Assembly: GCA_900541665.1 (NCBI GenBank)
Contig: UQKV01000062.1
Location: forward strand, 1 to 10,836
DNA: 10,836 bases
Direction of reading: 5' to 3'
DNA from: an uncultured Collinsella sp.
GTDB lineage: Bacteria; Actinomycetota; Coriobacteriia; Coriobacteriales; Coriobacteriaceae
Positions 1-6,660 of the stretch are shown one piece after another; position 1 is the first letter of the stretch; the number at the start of each line of letters is the position of its first letter. The position numbers were made by a program, and so were the translations under genes. Below the pieces are notes generated by a model. That model was not told the DNA's origin. It was given only the letters and a program-made list of their open reading frames with translations, and searched no databases.

Positions 1-1
1 C

Positions 2-853
2 GGCGCCAGCGACTACGCCATTGAGGGTATTCATGCCATGCAGGCGGCGGGTTTGCACTTTGGGCCGGTTTCGGGTCGTCAGCCGTCCGCGATGGGCTGG
101 ATGTTCAAAAACCGTTCCGAGTGTTATTCGACCGGTGCGTTTTGCAACGGCCAGGTGATGTTTGTCGATGGCGAAGTAGTCGCTTCGCGCGCAATCGACA
201 ACGATGCCCTTATGCGCTTAGCCGATTATTTTGAACAGGAGACCGACGATACGTACTTGAAGGTCTACCGTCTGGGTGATGACTTTTGGGACAACGACGC
301 CTATTGCGTGACAAGCGATCCCGAGCGCGTGCGTCGCGCCATGGAGTCAGGCGGCAACGCGTGGCTCAAGGGCGAAGAGGCTCCCTGTCGTCCTGTCGTT
401 GACGATGCCCCGGTATACAAGGCGAATATCTGGAGTGCCCGTTCGCGCGAGGAGCTTGCCGAGCTGCGCGAGCGTGTTGCCGCTGAGGTGCCGGAGCTCT
501 CGCTCGTGTTTCCCAACAACCGCGTGCGCCTGTTCGACGTTCTTCCGACCGGCTGGGACAAGGGCTGCGCTGCGCTGGAGCTGGCGCGTGCTTTGGGCCT
601 GATGCCCGACGAGGTGGCCGTATTCGGCGATTCCGATAACGATTTGCCCATGATCGATGCCGTTCCCAACTCCGTTGCAGTCGCCAATGCCAACGAGGCC
701 GTTACGGCTGCCGCACGCTGGCATATCGGCGCTGCGGTAGACGATGCGGTCGCTGGGGCTCTGCATCAGATTGCCGCCTGCGCCGCGACGGGGGAGATGC
801 CGTCGTTTATGAGCAAAATGGACACGGCGGGTTTCGACGTCACAAACGTCTAG
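2..853 (+). CDS. Cof-type HAD-superfamily phosphatase, 5' partial
   Basis: The reading frame is open from base 2, so the gene starts before the window. The first in-frame ATG (38) is internal, because the upstream residues GASDYAIEGIHAMQAAG match the segment that normally follows the missing DxDGT nucleophile motif. SGR (motif II region) follows, then a cap domain. Near the C-terminus are the motif III lysine (GWDKGCAALELARALG) and motif IV, GDSDNDLPMID, which binds Mg2+. Cof/YbjI-type proteins are cytoplasmic phosphatases of sugar phosphates, nucleotides or cofactors such as FMN; the substrate cannot be read from the sequence. The stop lies 10 bases before the LysR gene start, and that gene's ribosome-binding site overlaps the stop codon, so the two are probably co-transcribed. 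The family assignment is firm; the catalytic Asp lies outside the window. Confidence 0.88.
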   Translation, partial: GASDYAIEGIHAMQAAGLHFGPVSGRQPSAMGWMFKNRSECYSTGAFCNGQVMFVDGEVVASRAIDNDALMRLADYFEQETDDTYLKVYRLGDDFWDNDAYCVTSDPERVRRAMESGGNAWLKGEEAPCRPVVDDAPVYKANIWSARSREELAELRERVAAEVPELSLVFPNNRVRLFDVLPTGWDKGCAALELARALGLMPDEVAVFGDSDNDLPMIDAVPNSVAVANANEAVTAAARWHIGAAVDDAVAGALHQIAACAATGEMPSFMSKMDTAGFDVTNV

Positions 854-863
854 GGAGAAAGCC

Positions 864-1760
864 ATGAAGCTCCAGCAACTCAGATATGTCGTCAAAGTTG
901 CCGAATGCGGCAGCATCACCGAGGCCTCGCGCCGGCTCTTTGTGTCGCAGCCTTCGATTACCGCGTCGATCCGCGATCTCGAAAACGAGATGGGTGTGCA
1001 TATCTTTGAGCGCACCAACAAGGGTGTCATTGTGTCCGAGGAAGGCGAGACCTTCTTGGGGTACGCGCGCCAGGTGCTCGACCAGGCCGACCTGCTCGAG
1101 GGCAAGTACAAAGGTACGTCCGAGCAGGTGCCGCACTTTAGTGTGAGCTGCCAGCATTATTCCTTTGCCGTTAATGCGTTTGTCGATGTGATCCGTGAGT
1201 TCGATGCCGCGCGCTACGACTTTACCCTGCGCGAGGAGCAGACTCACGAAATTATCGAGGATGTCGCGCATATGAAAAGCGAACTCGGCATCCTGTATCT
1301 GTCGGAGCACAATCGCGAGGTCATCGAGCGCATGCTTGCCGCCAACGAGCTCGTGTTCGAAGGGCTCTTCTGCGCCACGCCGCATGTCTTCGTCTGCGCC
1401 GACCATCCGCTGGCGGGCCGCTCCGGCGTGACGCTCGAGGATCTGGAAGACTACCCGTTCCTGTCCTACGAGCAGGGCAGCTACAACTCGTTTTACTATT
1501 CCGAGGAGCTGACCTCGACGTTCGAGCGTCGCAAAAATATCCGCGTGCGCGACCGTGCGACGTTGTTCAATTTGGCCATGGGCCTCAACGGCTACACGGT
1601 ATGCTCGGGCGTGATCAGCCACGAGCTCAACGGCCCCGGCATTATCTCGATTCCGCTCGACGTGGACGAGTACATGGAGATTGGCATCATCACGCGCAAG
1701 AACACGACGCTCACGCGCTACGGTCGGGCCTATATCGACGCGATTCGTCAGCATATCTAG
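864..1760 (+). CDS. LysR-family transcriptional regulator, MetR/MtaR-like
   Basis: A 298-residue protein of standard LysR length. The N-terminal winged helix-turn-helix (about residues 1-60: LQQLRYVVKVAECGSITEASRRLFVSQPSITASIRDLENEMG) is textbook LysR. The remainder is the two-lobed effector-binding domain. AGGGAG (852-857) lies 6 bases before the ATG and overlaps the stop of the HAD gene. The next gene downstream encodes a MetE-like methionine synthase, and a palindrome with streptococcal MET-box geometry lies between them. This suggests a regulator of methionine or sulfur amino acid genes, comparable to MetR/MtaR/CmbR. The family is certain. The methionine role is inferred from context and the operator, and autoregulation is not shown because the gene appears to be read from the HAD promoter. 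Confidence 0.92.
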   Translation: MKLQQLRYVVKVAECGSITEASRRLFVSQPSITASIRDLENEMGVHIFERTNKGVIVSEEGETFLGYARQVLDQADLLEGKYKGTSEQVPHFSVSCQHYSFAVNAFVDVIREFDAARYDFTLREEQTHEIIEDVAHMKSELGILYLSEHNREVIERMLAANELVFEGLFCATPHVFVCADHPLAGRSGVTLEDLEDYPFLSYEQGSYNSFYYSEELTSTFERRKNIRVRDRATLFNLAMGLNGYTVCSGVISHELNGPGIISIPLDVDEYMEIGIITRKNTTLTRYGRAYIDAIRQHI

Positions 1761-1806
1761 GCTGCTGTGCTCCGCACGGTTCAAGTCTCTTTATGACAGT
1801 CCAGAC

Positions 1807-1829
1807 TGATATAGGAAGCATCTATATCA
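1807..1829. promoter_or_regulatory. Putative LysR operator resembling a MET-box
   Basis: A perfect 8-bp inverted repeat, TGATATAG-(7 bp)-CTATATCA. Its inner 17 bases, TATAGGAAGCATCTATA, have the same outer arms and 7-bp spacing as the published streptococcal MET-box TATAGTTTSAAACTATA, which is bound by LysR-type MetR/MtaR regulators. It also fits the general T-N11-A LysR site. It lies between the LysR gene and the MetE-like gene. A weak promoter candidate follows (TTTACG 1849-1854, 17-bp spacer, CATACT 1872-1877). That would put the start of transcription near 1884 and the palindrome near -66, the usual position for LysR activation. The palindrome is seen directly; its role is inferred. Confidence 0.6.
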
Positions 1830-1915
1830 AACTGTTATAAACGTATATTTTACGATGACCATATGAGCGCTCATACTCTGTCCCAGTAAAGCAACCAATG
1901 CAAAGGGAGATACCT

Positions 1916-3049
1916 ATGAGCACTTCGATTCAACCGAACGCGCCGTTTCGCGCCGATATCGTCGGCAGTTTTCTTCGTCCGCAGGCTGTAAAGGATGCCC
2001 GTGCCGCCTATGTCGCGGGTAAACTCGACGCTTCCGGCCTTAAGGCCGTCGAGGACGAGGCCATCCGCGACTTAGTGGCCAAGCAGAAGGCTGCCGGCCT
2101 GCAGGTGATTACCGATGGCGAGTTCCGCCGCAGCTACTGGCACCTCGATTTTATGTGGGGACTCAACGGCATTGAGCGCCGCGCCTCGCGCACGGGCTAC
2201 ATGTTTCACGATGAGGAGACTACCGCCGACACCGCCGCGGTAACCGGTCCCATTAGCGGCGAGAACCATCCGTTCGTCGAGCACTTCAAATTTGTCAAGT
2301 CGCTCGAGGGTGAGGGCCAGATCGCGCGCCAGACCATTCCGGCGCCGATCCAGACGTTCTCCGAAGTCACACTCGACCGCTGTGATGGCCAGCAGGAGAG
2401 CCTGCGTGCCGTCTATAAGACCGACGAAGAGCTCGCCGATGCCATTGCCGCAGCATACCGCACCGTGATTGCCGACCTGTATGCCGCGGGCTGCCGCAAC
2501 ATCCAATTTGATGACTGCACCTGGGGCATCTATTGCGATACCGACTTTGTGTCCAAGACCGGCATGAGCCCGGTTGACCTGCAAAAAGTGAGCGAGCTGG
2601 GCGTGGCGCTCAACAATGCCGCCATCGCGGGCAAGCCCGACGATCTGGTTATCAATACGCACGTGTGTCGCGGCAACTATCACTCCACGTATGCCTTCGA
2701 GGGTGGTTACGATCCCATTGCACCGTACCTGTTTGCGCACGAGGACGTCGATGCGTTCTACCTTGAGTTCGATACGCCGCGCGCCGGTGGCTTTGAGCCG
2801 CTCAAGTACGTTGCTCCCGGCAAGAAGGTCGTGCTGGGACTGGTCACTACAAAGGCGGCTGAGCTTGAGGACGAGGACGTTATCGTCGAACGTATCCACG
2901 AGGCCGCAAAGTATGTGCCGCTCGAGAACCTGTACCTGTCGCCCCAGTGCGGCTTTGCCAGCTGTGAGATTGGCAACAAGCTGACCGAGGACGAGCAGTG
3001 GGCAAAGATCGCGCTGGTCAAGCGCGTTGCCGAGCGCGTTTGGAAATAG
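1916..3049 (+). CDS. Cobalamin-independent methionine synthase, MetE C-domain family (YxjG/YxjH-like)
   Basis: A cytoplasmic methyltransferase expected to move a methyl group to homocysteine to make methionine. The 377 residues match the short, single-barrel YxjG/YxjH type rather than the ~750-residue two-domain MetE. The zinc-binding set is visible: His249 and Cys251 (NTHVCRGNYH), Glu284 (FYLEFDTPRAG) and Cys345 (LSPQCGFAS). An upstream in-frame ATG at 1898 was rejected because AAAGGGAGA (1902-1910) falls between it and the ATG at 1916, at proper spacing. The gene follows a LysR regulator and the MET-box-like palindrome, which supports a methionine role. Short MetE-like enzymes may use methyl donors other than methyltetrahydropteroyl-triglutamate, such as methylcobalamin-linked proteins or S-methylmethionine; the sequence does not decide this. 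It looks intact. Confidence 0.9.
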   Translation: MSTSIQPNAPFRADIVGSFLRPQAVKDARAAYVAGKLDASGLKAVEDEAIRDLVAKQKAAGLQVITDGEFRRSYWHLDFMWGLNGIERRASRTGYMFHDEETTADTAAVTGPISGENHPFVEHFKFVKSLEGEGQIARQTIPAPIQTFSEVTLDRCDGQQESLRAVYKTDEELADAIAAAYRTVIADLYAAGCRNIQFDDCTWGIYCDTDFVSKTGMSPVDLQKVSELGVALNNAAIAGKPDDLVINTHVCRGNYHSTYAFEGGYDPIAPYLFAHEDVDAFYLEFDTPRAGGFEPLKYVAPGKKVVLGLVTTKAAELEDEDVIVERIHEAAKYVPLENLYLSPQCGFASCEIGNKLTEDEQWAKIALVKRVAERVWK

Positions 3050-3074
3050 CGGTAACGTTCGCAGGTGACGGCGC

Positions 3075-4019
3075 GTGCGAGAGGTGGTGACTGGTCCCAT
3101 CGTCATTTCGGTCGGTCTGATTCTGGCGAGCTCCGCCATTGCCAACTGCCAGACCAACTGGTTTGTTGCCGTTGTCGCCGTGGCCGTGATCGTCATCTGC
3201 AACATCTGGGGTCGCGGCATGGTCAAGATTGTGCCGATCTTGCTGGGCGTTGTGGTGAGCTATGCCGTTGCGGCTGCGTTGGGCGAGGTCGATTTTTCGG
3301 GCATTGCCGCCGCTCCGTGGGTCGGTCTTCCCATCGTGTGGGACAACACGGTGTTTGCGCTCTTTGGACCGCAGTCCGATAGCGGTCTTGCCACGACGGC
3401 CATCATTACCATCATGCCGCTGGCCTTTGCAACCATGATCGAGCATATCGGCGATATCTCTGCTATCGGTTCGACTTGCGAGCGCAACTACATTGCCGAT
3501 CCCGGTCTGCATCGCACACTGCTCGGCGATGGTCTTGCCACGATTCTGGCTTCGCTCTTTGGCGCTCCGGCAAACACCACGTATGGCGAGAACACCGGCG
3601 TGCTCGCCCTGACGCGTGTGTTCGACCCGCGCCTGATTCGCATTGCCGCGTGCTGCGCCATCGTGCTTTCGTTCTGCCCCAAGTTTGCTGCCGTGATCGC
3701 TGCTATGCCGGCGTGCGTTATCGGCGGTGTGTCACTCGTGCTCTACGGCATGATCAGTGCTGTTGGCGTGCGTAACCTCATCGAAAACCAGGTCGATTTC
3801 CAAAACAACCGTAACGTGTTGGTGACAGCCCTGGTGCTCGTGCTTTCGCTCGGCATTGCGTACAGCACCGCCGGTGCCATCGTGCTGGAGCTGGGCGGCG
3901 TGACGATTTCGCTTTCCGGCCTTGCCGTGGGCTCGCTGGTGGACATCGTACTCAATGCGATTCTGCCCGGCAATGATTTTGAATTCGATGTCTCGGAACT
4001 CGAGGAGACTGCCGAATAG
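3075..4019 (+). pseudogene. 5'-truncated uracil permease (UraA/NCS2 family)
   Basis: The 314-residue frame aligns by eye with UraA-type uracil:H+ symporters from about residue 119 onward. It retains VTGPIVISVGL near the start, EHIGD at residues 123-127 (UraA Glu241 region) and the substrate-binding NTTYGENTGVLALTRV (Glu172, equal to UraA Glu290), then the C-terminal membrane helices. About 118 N-terminal residues, roughly the first four of 14 membrane spans, are absent. A stop lies in frame at 3066-3068, so no upstream extension exists. A GTG at 3075 with weak AGGTG (3064-3068) could start translation, but the product would lack part of the transport core and is unlikely to work. The break lies only 25 bases after the MetE-like stop, suggesting a deletion there. 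The rest of the frame is clean, so the loss may be recent. Confidence 0.8.
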
Positions 4020-4040
4020 CGGTTGTGTTCAGCTAAATCA

Positions 4041-4080
4041 AAAAAATGCGCCCGTGCGTACGCGCGGGCGCATTTTTTAA
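4041..4080 (+). terminator. Intrinsic terminator of the truncated permease gene
   Basis: The stem AAAATGCGCCCG-T-GCG / CGC-G-CGGGCGCATTTT has a very short loop, is preceded by a run of A and is followed by TTTTTTAA. The layout can end transcription in either direction. It lies 21 bases after the permease stop, and its last base touches the left end of the IS1595-type element, so the insertion left the terminator whole. The sequence before the stem, GTTCAGCTAAA, recurs before the terminator at 6900-6935. Confidence 0.85.
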
Positions 4081-4105
4081 GGCTCTGTTAGACCAGGATT
4101 GACAT
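4081..4105 (+). repeat. Left terminal inverted repeat of the IS
   Basis: The first 25 bases of the element are the exact reverse complement of its last 25. The match ends at base 4106 (A against T). It abuts the T-run of the permease terminator. Confidence 0.95.
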
Positions 4106-4164
4106 ACATGTGTCCCCACGGTGCCATATCGTTAGCCCTGTAGACGCGCGGCGATGGGGGCAGC

Positions 4165-5229
4165 ATGAACGCCGAAGACCTGGTAATCACCTTCAAGCGG
4201 AACATGGCGAGGCTGAGCAGGGCGGAGCGCCGCCGCGCGATCGAATCCGTCAGGGACGTGATCCGCGCGGCGGCGTTCGACGACGCGGCCGACTCCGCCT
4301 ACGAAGTCGAATGCTGCCCGCGCTGCGGGTCCGCCGCGGTCGTGAAGAAGGGTAAGGCCGGGAACGGCGAGCAGCGCTACCTCTGCCGGGGCTGCGGCAG
4401 GACCTTCGGCATGGGCAGCGGGCGCATCCTGGGGACGAGCAAGCTCCCGAAGGAGACCTGGATGGCCTACGCCGAGTGCTTCGTGCTCATGCTGCCCCTG
4501 CGCGAATGCGCGAGGCGCTGCCGCGTCTGCCTCAAGACCGCCTACACCATGCGCCACAGGCTGATCGAGTGCCTCTCGGCCTACTCCCCCTCGTTCAGGG
4601 TCGAGAGGGGCTGCGGCTGCGAGCTCGACGAGACCTATTTCCCCGAGTCGTTCAAGGGCAACCACACGAAGGGGTCGTTCACGATGCCGCGCCCCTCCCG
4701 GCAACGCGGCAAGCAGGTGCACAGACGCGGGCTGTCGCGCGAGCGGATCTGCGTCATGACCGGCGTGAACGACTCGAACGAGACGTTCCTCGAGGTCACG
4801 GGGCGGGGCGCCCTTTCGAGGGAGCGCGCCATGGACGCGCTGAGGGGCCGCATCGCGGCCGGCTCGGTCGTCGCGACCGACAGGGCGGCCGCCTACGTCG
4901 GCGTCCTCGCCGAGCTCGAGGTCGCCGCGCACGCGGCCTACGACCCCAAGGACCGCTCCGAGGGAACCATCAACCGGATCAACACCGTCCACTCGCTCCT
5001 CGGTGCCTTCATGGAGCCGTTTAAGGGCGTGTCGACGAAGCACCTCGATGCCTACCTCGCCTGGTTCAGGTGGTGCCGAACCTTCATGGCGGCCGATTCC
5101 GGCGCCGCCGAGCGCACGGTCGCGCGGCAGCTCGCGCACGGCGTCTGCAGGAGCCGCGTCCGCGACATGTTCAACGTGGAGCCGCCCTACATGGACTACT
5201 GGGCCGCGCCCGCCGCGCAGGGGCGGTAG
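4165..5229 (+). CDS. IS1595-family transposase
   Basis: A 354-residue protein that cuts and joins the ends of the surrounding element. Domains in order: a short N-terminal helical part, a zinc ribbon (Cys51-PR-Cys54 and Cys74-RG-Cys77), a DNA-binding segment around residues 95-135, and the ISXO2-like catalytic domain. Two catalytic Asp candidates are Asp155 (CELDETYF) and Asp239 (VATDRAAAY). The third position falls in TINRINTVHSLLGAF, where a Glu is common in the family; here it appears as His276 or Asn273, so it is uncertain. The C-terminal FKGVSTKHLDAYLAWFRW is characteristic of IS1595 members. GGGGG (4156-4160) precedes the ATG at 4165. No frameshift is seen, so the enzyme may be active. 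Confidence 0.92.
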   Translation: MNAEDLVITFKRNMARLSRAERRRAIESVRDVIRAAAFDDAADSAYEVECCPRCGSAAVVKKGKAGNGEQRYLCRGCGRTFGMGSGRILGTSKLPKETWMAYAECFVLMLPLRECARRCRVCLKTAYTMRHRLIECLSAYSPSFRVERGCGCELDETYFPESFKGNHTKGSFTMPRPSRQRGKQVHRRGLSRERICVMTGVNDSNETFLEVTGRGALSRERAMDALRGRIAAGSVVATDRAAAYVGVLAELEVAAHAAYDPKDRSEGTINRINTVHSLLGAFMEPFKGVSTKHLDAYLAWFRWCRTFMAADSGAAERTVARQLAHGVCRSRVRDMFNVEPPYMDYWAAPAAQGR

Positions 5230-5266
5230 AATGGTCGCACCGCGATACGCGAGGAGGGGTGAGGCC

Positions 5267-5464
5267 ATGCCGTCGAACATACCGGCCACGACGATCCGCA
5301 TCGACCCGGAGGTCAAGAGGGAGGCCACGGCCATCCTGGATGAGCTCGGCCCGTCCATGTCCGCCGCCGTCAACGCGTTCCTCAGGGCGCCCGTCCGGGA
5401 GGGCGGGATGCCGTTCGAGATGAGGGTCAGGACGCCGGCGCCCGACGGGGAGACGGCGAGATAG
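5267..5464 (+). CDS. RelB/DinJ-family antitoxin-like passenger protein
   Basis: A 65-residue protein. The N-terminus TTIRIDPEVKREATAILDELGPSMSAAVNAFLR matches the ribbon-helix-helix DNA-binding part of DinJ/RelB antitoxins, followed by the usual REGGMPFEM segment. DinJ-type proteins normally pair with a YafQ/RelE RNase toxin encoded directly downstream. Here only about 130 non-coding bases remain before the right end of the IS, so no partner exists in the element. The start at 5267 is preferred over an in-frame ATG at 5231 because GAGGAGGGGTGAGG lies just before it. The gene begins 37 bases after the transposase stop and is probably co-transcribed. It could be a remnant, an anti-addiction factor acting on host toxins, or a regulator of the transposase. 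Family call firm, role unknown. Confidence 0.8.
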   Translation: MPSNIPATTIRIDPEVKREATAILDELGPSMSAAVNAFLRAPVREGGMPFEMRVRTPAPDGETAR

Positions 5465-5524
5465 CCGGCAGGCCGGCATGAAACGGCAGGGCCAGGCGAT
5501 CAACTCGTCCGGTCTCGGGCGCAT

Positions 5525-5560
5525 CGCCCCCTTGCCGGATTCAAATCCGACAAGGGGGCG
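5525..5560. repeat. Long hairpin near the IS right end
   Basis: A 16-bp stem (10 pairs, one C/A mismatch, 5 further pairs) with a TCAA loop: CGCCCCCTTGCCGGAT faces ATCCGACAAGGGGGCG. It lies downstream of the antitoxin-like gene and may end transcription or shield the element from outside reading, but it has no T-run on either side, so a rho-independent terminator cannot be claimed. Confidence 0.6.
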
Positions 5561-5595
5561 GCCATTGTGCAATAGCAAGAAGCTGATGGGGCGGA

Positions 5596-5620
5596 ATGTC
5601 AATCCTGGTCTAACAGAGCC
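5596..5620 (-). repeat. Right terminal inverted repeat of the IS
   Basis: A perfect 25-bp inverted copy of 4081-4105. It is followed at once by AT-richer DNA and the nitrilase ribosome-binding site (AAAGGAG, 5627-5633), so the IS end is only 26 bases from the nitrilase start and may have displaced that gene's own promoter. Confidence 0.95.
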
Positions 5621-5646
5621 ATTTGTAAAGGAGTGAAATTGTCGTT

Positions 5647-6567
5647 ATGAAGGATATCAAAACCACTTGTAAAATCGCATTAGTACAGGCAGAGCCTGTT
5701 ATGTTCAGCAAAAGCGCATCACTTAAAAAGGCACTTCAATATATTCGTGAAGCTGCAAGCCAAAAACCGGATTTGATTGTTTTCCCGGAACTGTTTATTC
5801 CGGGATACCCTGTTGGAATGAATTTCGGTTTTAGCATGGGAAAACGAAGCGAGGAGGGTCGAAAAGACTGGAAACGATACTATGATGCCTCTGTTGTTGC
5901 CGGAGATTCGGAGTTCCAACACCTCGCAGAGGCAGCCAAAAAAGCGGAGGCATACATCAGCCTCGGATTTTCCGAGCGAGACGCTGTTAGTGGAACGCTC
6001 TACAACAGCAATGTCATTTTTGAACCGAACGGGTCATATAAGGTACACAGAAAGTTGAAGCCCACAGGCTCTGAGCGTGTTGTATGGGGAGATGCGAATA
6101 AGGATTATTTCCCTGTTACTGAAACACCGTGGGGACCAATCGGCAGTATGATCTGTTGGGAAAGCTATATGCCGCTTGCTCGGGTAGCGCTCTATCAAAA
6201 GGGAATCACCATTTACATTTCGCCAAACACCAATGACAATCCAGAATGGCAAGCCACTATTCAGCACATTGCAATCGAGGGGAAATGTTTCTTTGTAAAT
6301 GCTGATATGATTATCAGACGCAGTTCGTATCCTTCTGACTTGTGTGAGCGCAATATCGTATCGGAACTTCCGGAATTTGTGTGCAGAGGCGGAAGCTGCA
6401 TCATTGATCCGTATGGTCATTATTTGACAAAGCCGGTTTGGGATGAAGAAACCATCATCTATGCAGAGCTCGATATGAGTCTGCCTGCCGCCTGTAAGAT
6501 GGAGCATGATGCGATTGGACATTATGCACGTCCGGATATCCTTGAACTTAAAGTCAACGAAAAATAA
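5647..6567 (+). CDS. Nitrilase (nitrilase-superfamily branch 1), probably acquired by transfer
   Basis: A 306-residue cytoplasmic enzyme expected to hydrolyse an organic nitrile to a carboxylic acid and ammonia. The catalytic triad is visible: Glu48 (FPELFIPGYP), Lys136 (HRKLKPTG) and Cys170 (MICWESYMPLAR). The C-W-E signature and QHIAIEGKCFFVN, together with GHYARPDI at the C-terminus, mark a true nitrilase rather than an amidase or carbamoylase. The protein is slightly shorter than many family members (about 310-350) but complete at both ends. AAAGGAG sits 13 bases before the ATG, a loose spacing, and no better in-frame start exists. Base composition and codon use are clearly more AT-rich than all neighbours, pointing to a Firmicutes-like source. 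No promoter is recognisable between the IS end and the gene. The substrate is unknown. Confidence 0.9.
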   Translation: MKDIKTTCKIALVQAEPVMFSKSASLKKALQYIREAASQKPDLIVFPELFIPGYPVGMNFGFSMGKRSEEGRKDWKRYYDASVVAGDSEFQHLAEAAKKAEAYISLGFSERDAVSGTLYNSNVIFEPNGSYKVHRKLKPTGSERVVWGDANKDYFPVTETPWGPIGSMICWESYMPLARVALYQKGITIYISPNTNDNPEWQATIQHIAIEGKCFFVNADMIIRRSSYPSDLCERNIVSELPEFVCRGGSCIIDPYGHYLTKPVWDEETIIYAELDMSLPAACKMEHDAIGHYARPDILELKVNEK

Positions 6568-6607
6568 TAGTCGGTTGGCTCATCAACTTTCTGTTTGTCG
6601 CACTGAT

Positions 6608-6660
6608 AAAAACCCTTTAGGAACTAAAGGGCGCACTTCTATACTCTCTGTCGAGAGTAG
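6608..6660 (-). other. Probable origin of transfer (oriT), RSF1010/pIP501/pSK41-like nic region
   Basis: Read on the minus strand, a 7-bp inverted repeat (TACTCTC-GACA-GAGAGTA, 6659-6642) is followed by TAGAAGTG and then CGCCCT. The core AAGTGCGCCCT equals the nic core of the RSF1010/R1162, pIP501 and pSK41/pGO1 group (TAAGTG^CGCCCT), in which an inverted repeat also sits just before the nic. By analogy the nick would fall between 6634 and 6633, 8 bases past the repeat. Directly beyond the nic is a second perfect hairpin (CCCTTTAG-TTC-CTAAAGGG) ending in TTTTTAT on the minus strand, which also looks like a terminator for leftward transcription. No relaxase gene is present, so this is a fragment of a conjugative or mobilizable element. 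Confidence 0.62.

Larger units (their letters stand above)
4081..5620 (+). mobile_element. Complete IS1595-family insertion sequence with passenger gene
   Basis: The element is 1540 bp, bounded by perfect 25-bp inverted repeats (4081-4105 and 5596-5620) whose outer 20 bases are GGCTCTGTTAGACCAGGATT. It carries a zinc-ribbon DDE-type transposase of the ISXO2/IS1595 kind and, downstream, a small antitoxin-like gene. IS1595-family elements are known to give 8-bp target duplications and sometimes to carry passenger genes. Here the 8-bp flanks are TTTTTTAA on the left and ATTTGTAA on the right, alike at 6 of 8 positions but not identical. The element looks intact, yet its two sides may not have been joined before insertion. 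The higher GC of the element and its strong codon bias suit a GC-rich host. Confidence 0.92.

Noticed and set aside
2072..3226. Long minus-strand frame opposite the MetE-like gene
   Set aside because: The plus strand carries a full metal-ligand set and a good ribosome-binding site; the antisense frame shows no family features.
4132..5373. Long minus-strand open frame opposite the transposase
   Set aside because: It is a shadow of a high-GC gene: low-complexity Ala/Arg/Gly-rich translation with no motifs, opposite a clear transposase with zinc ribbon.
5535..5560. tRNA-like 3' end (GGATTCAAATCC resembling a T-arm)
   Set aside because: The base before TTC is A rather than G, and no acceptor, D or anticodon arm can be built upstream. 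The bases are better explained as the loop of the long hairpin.
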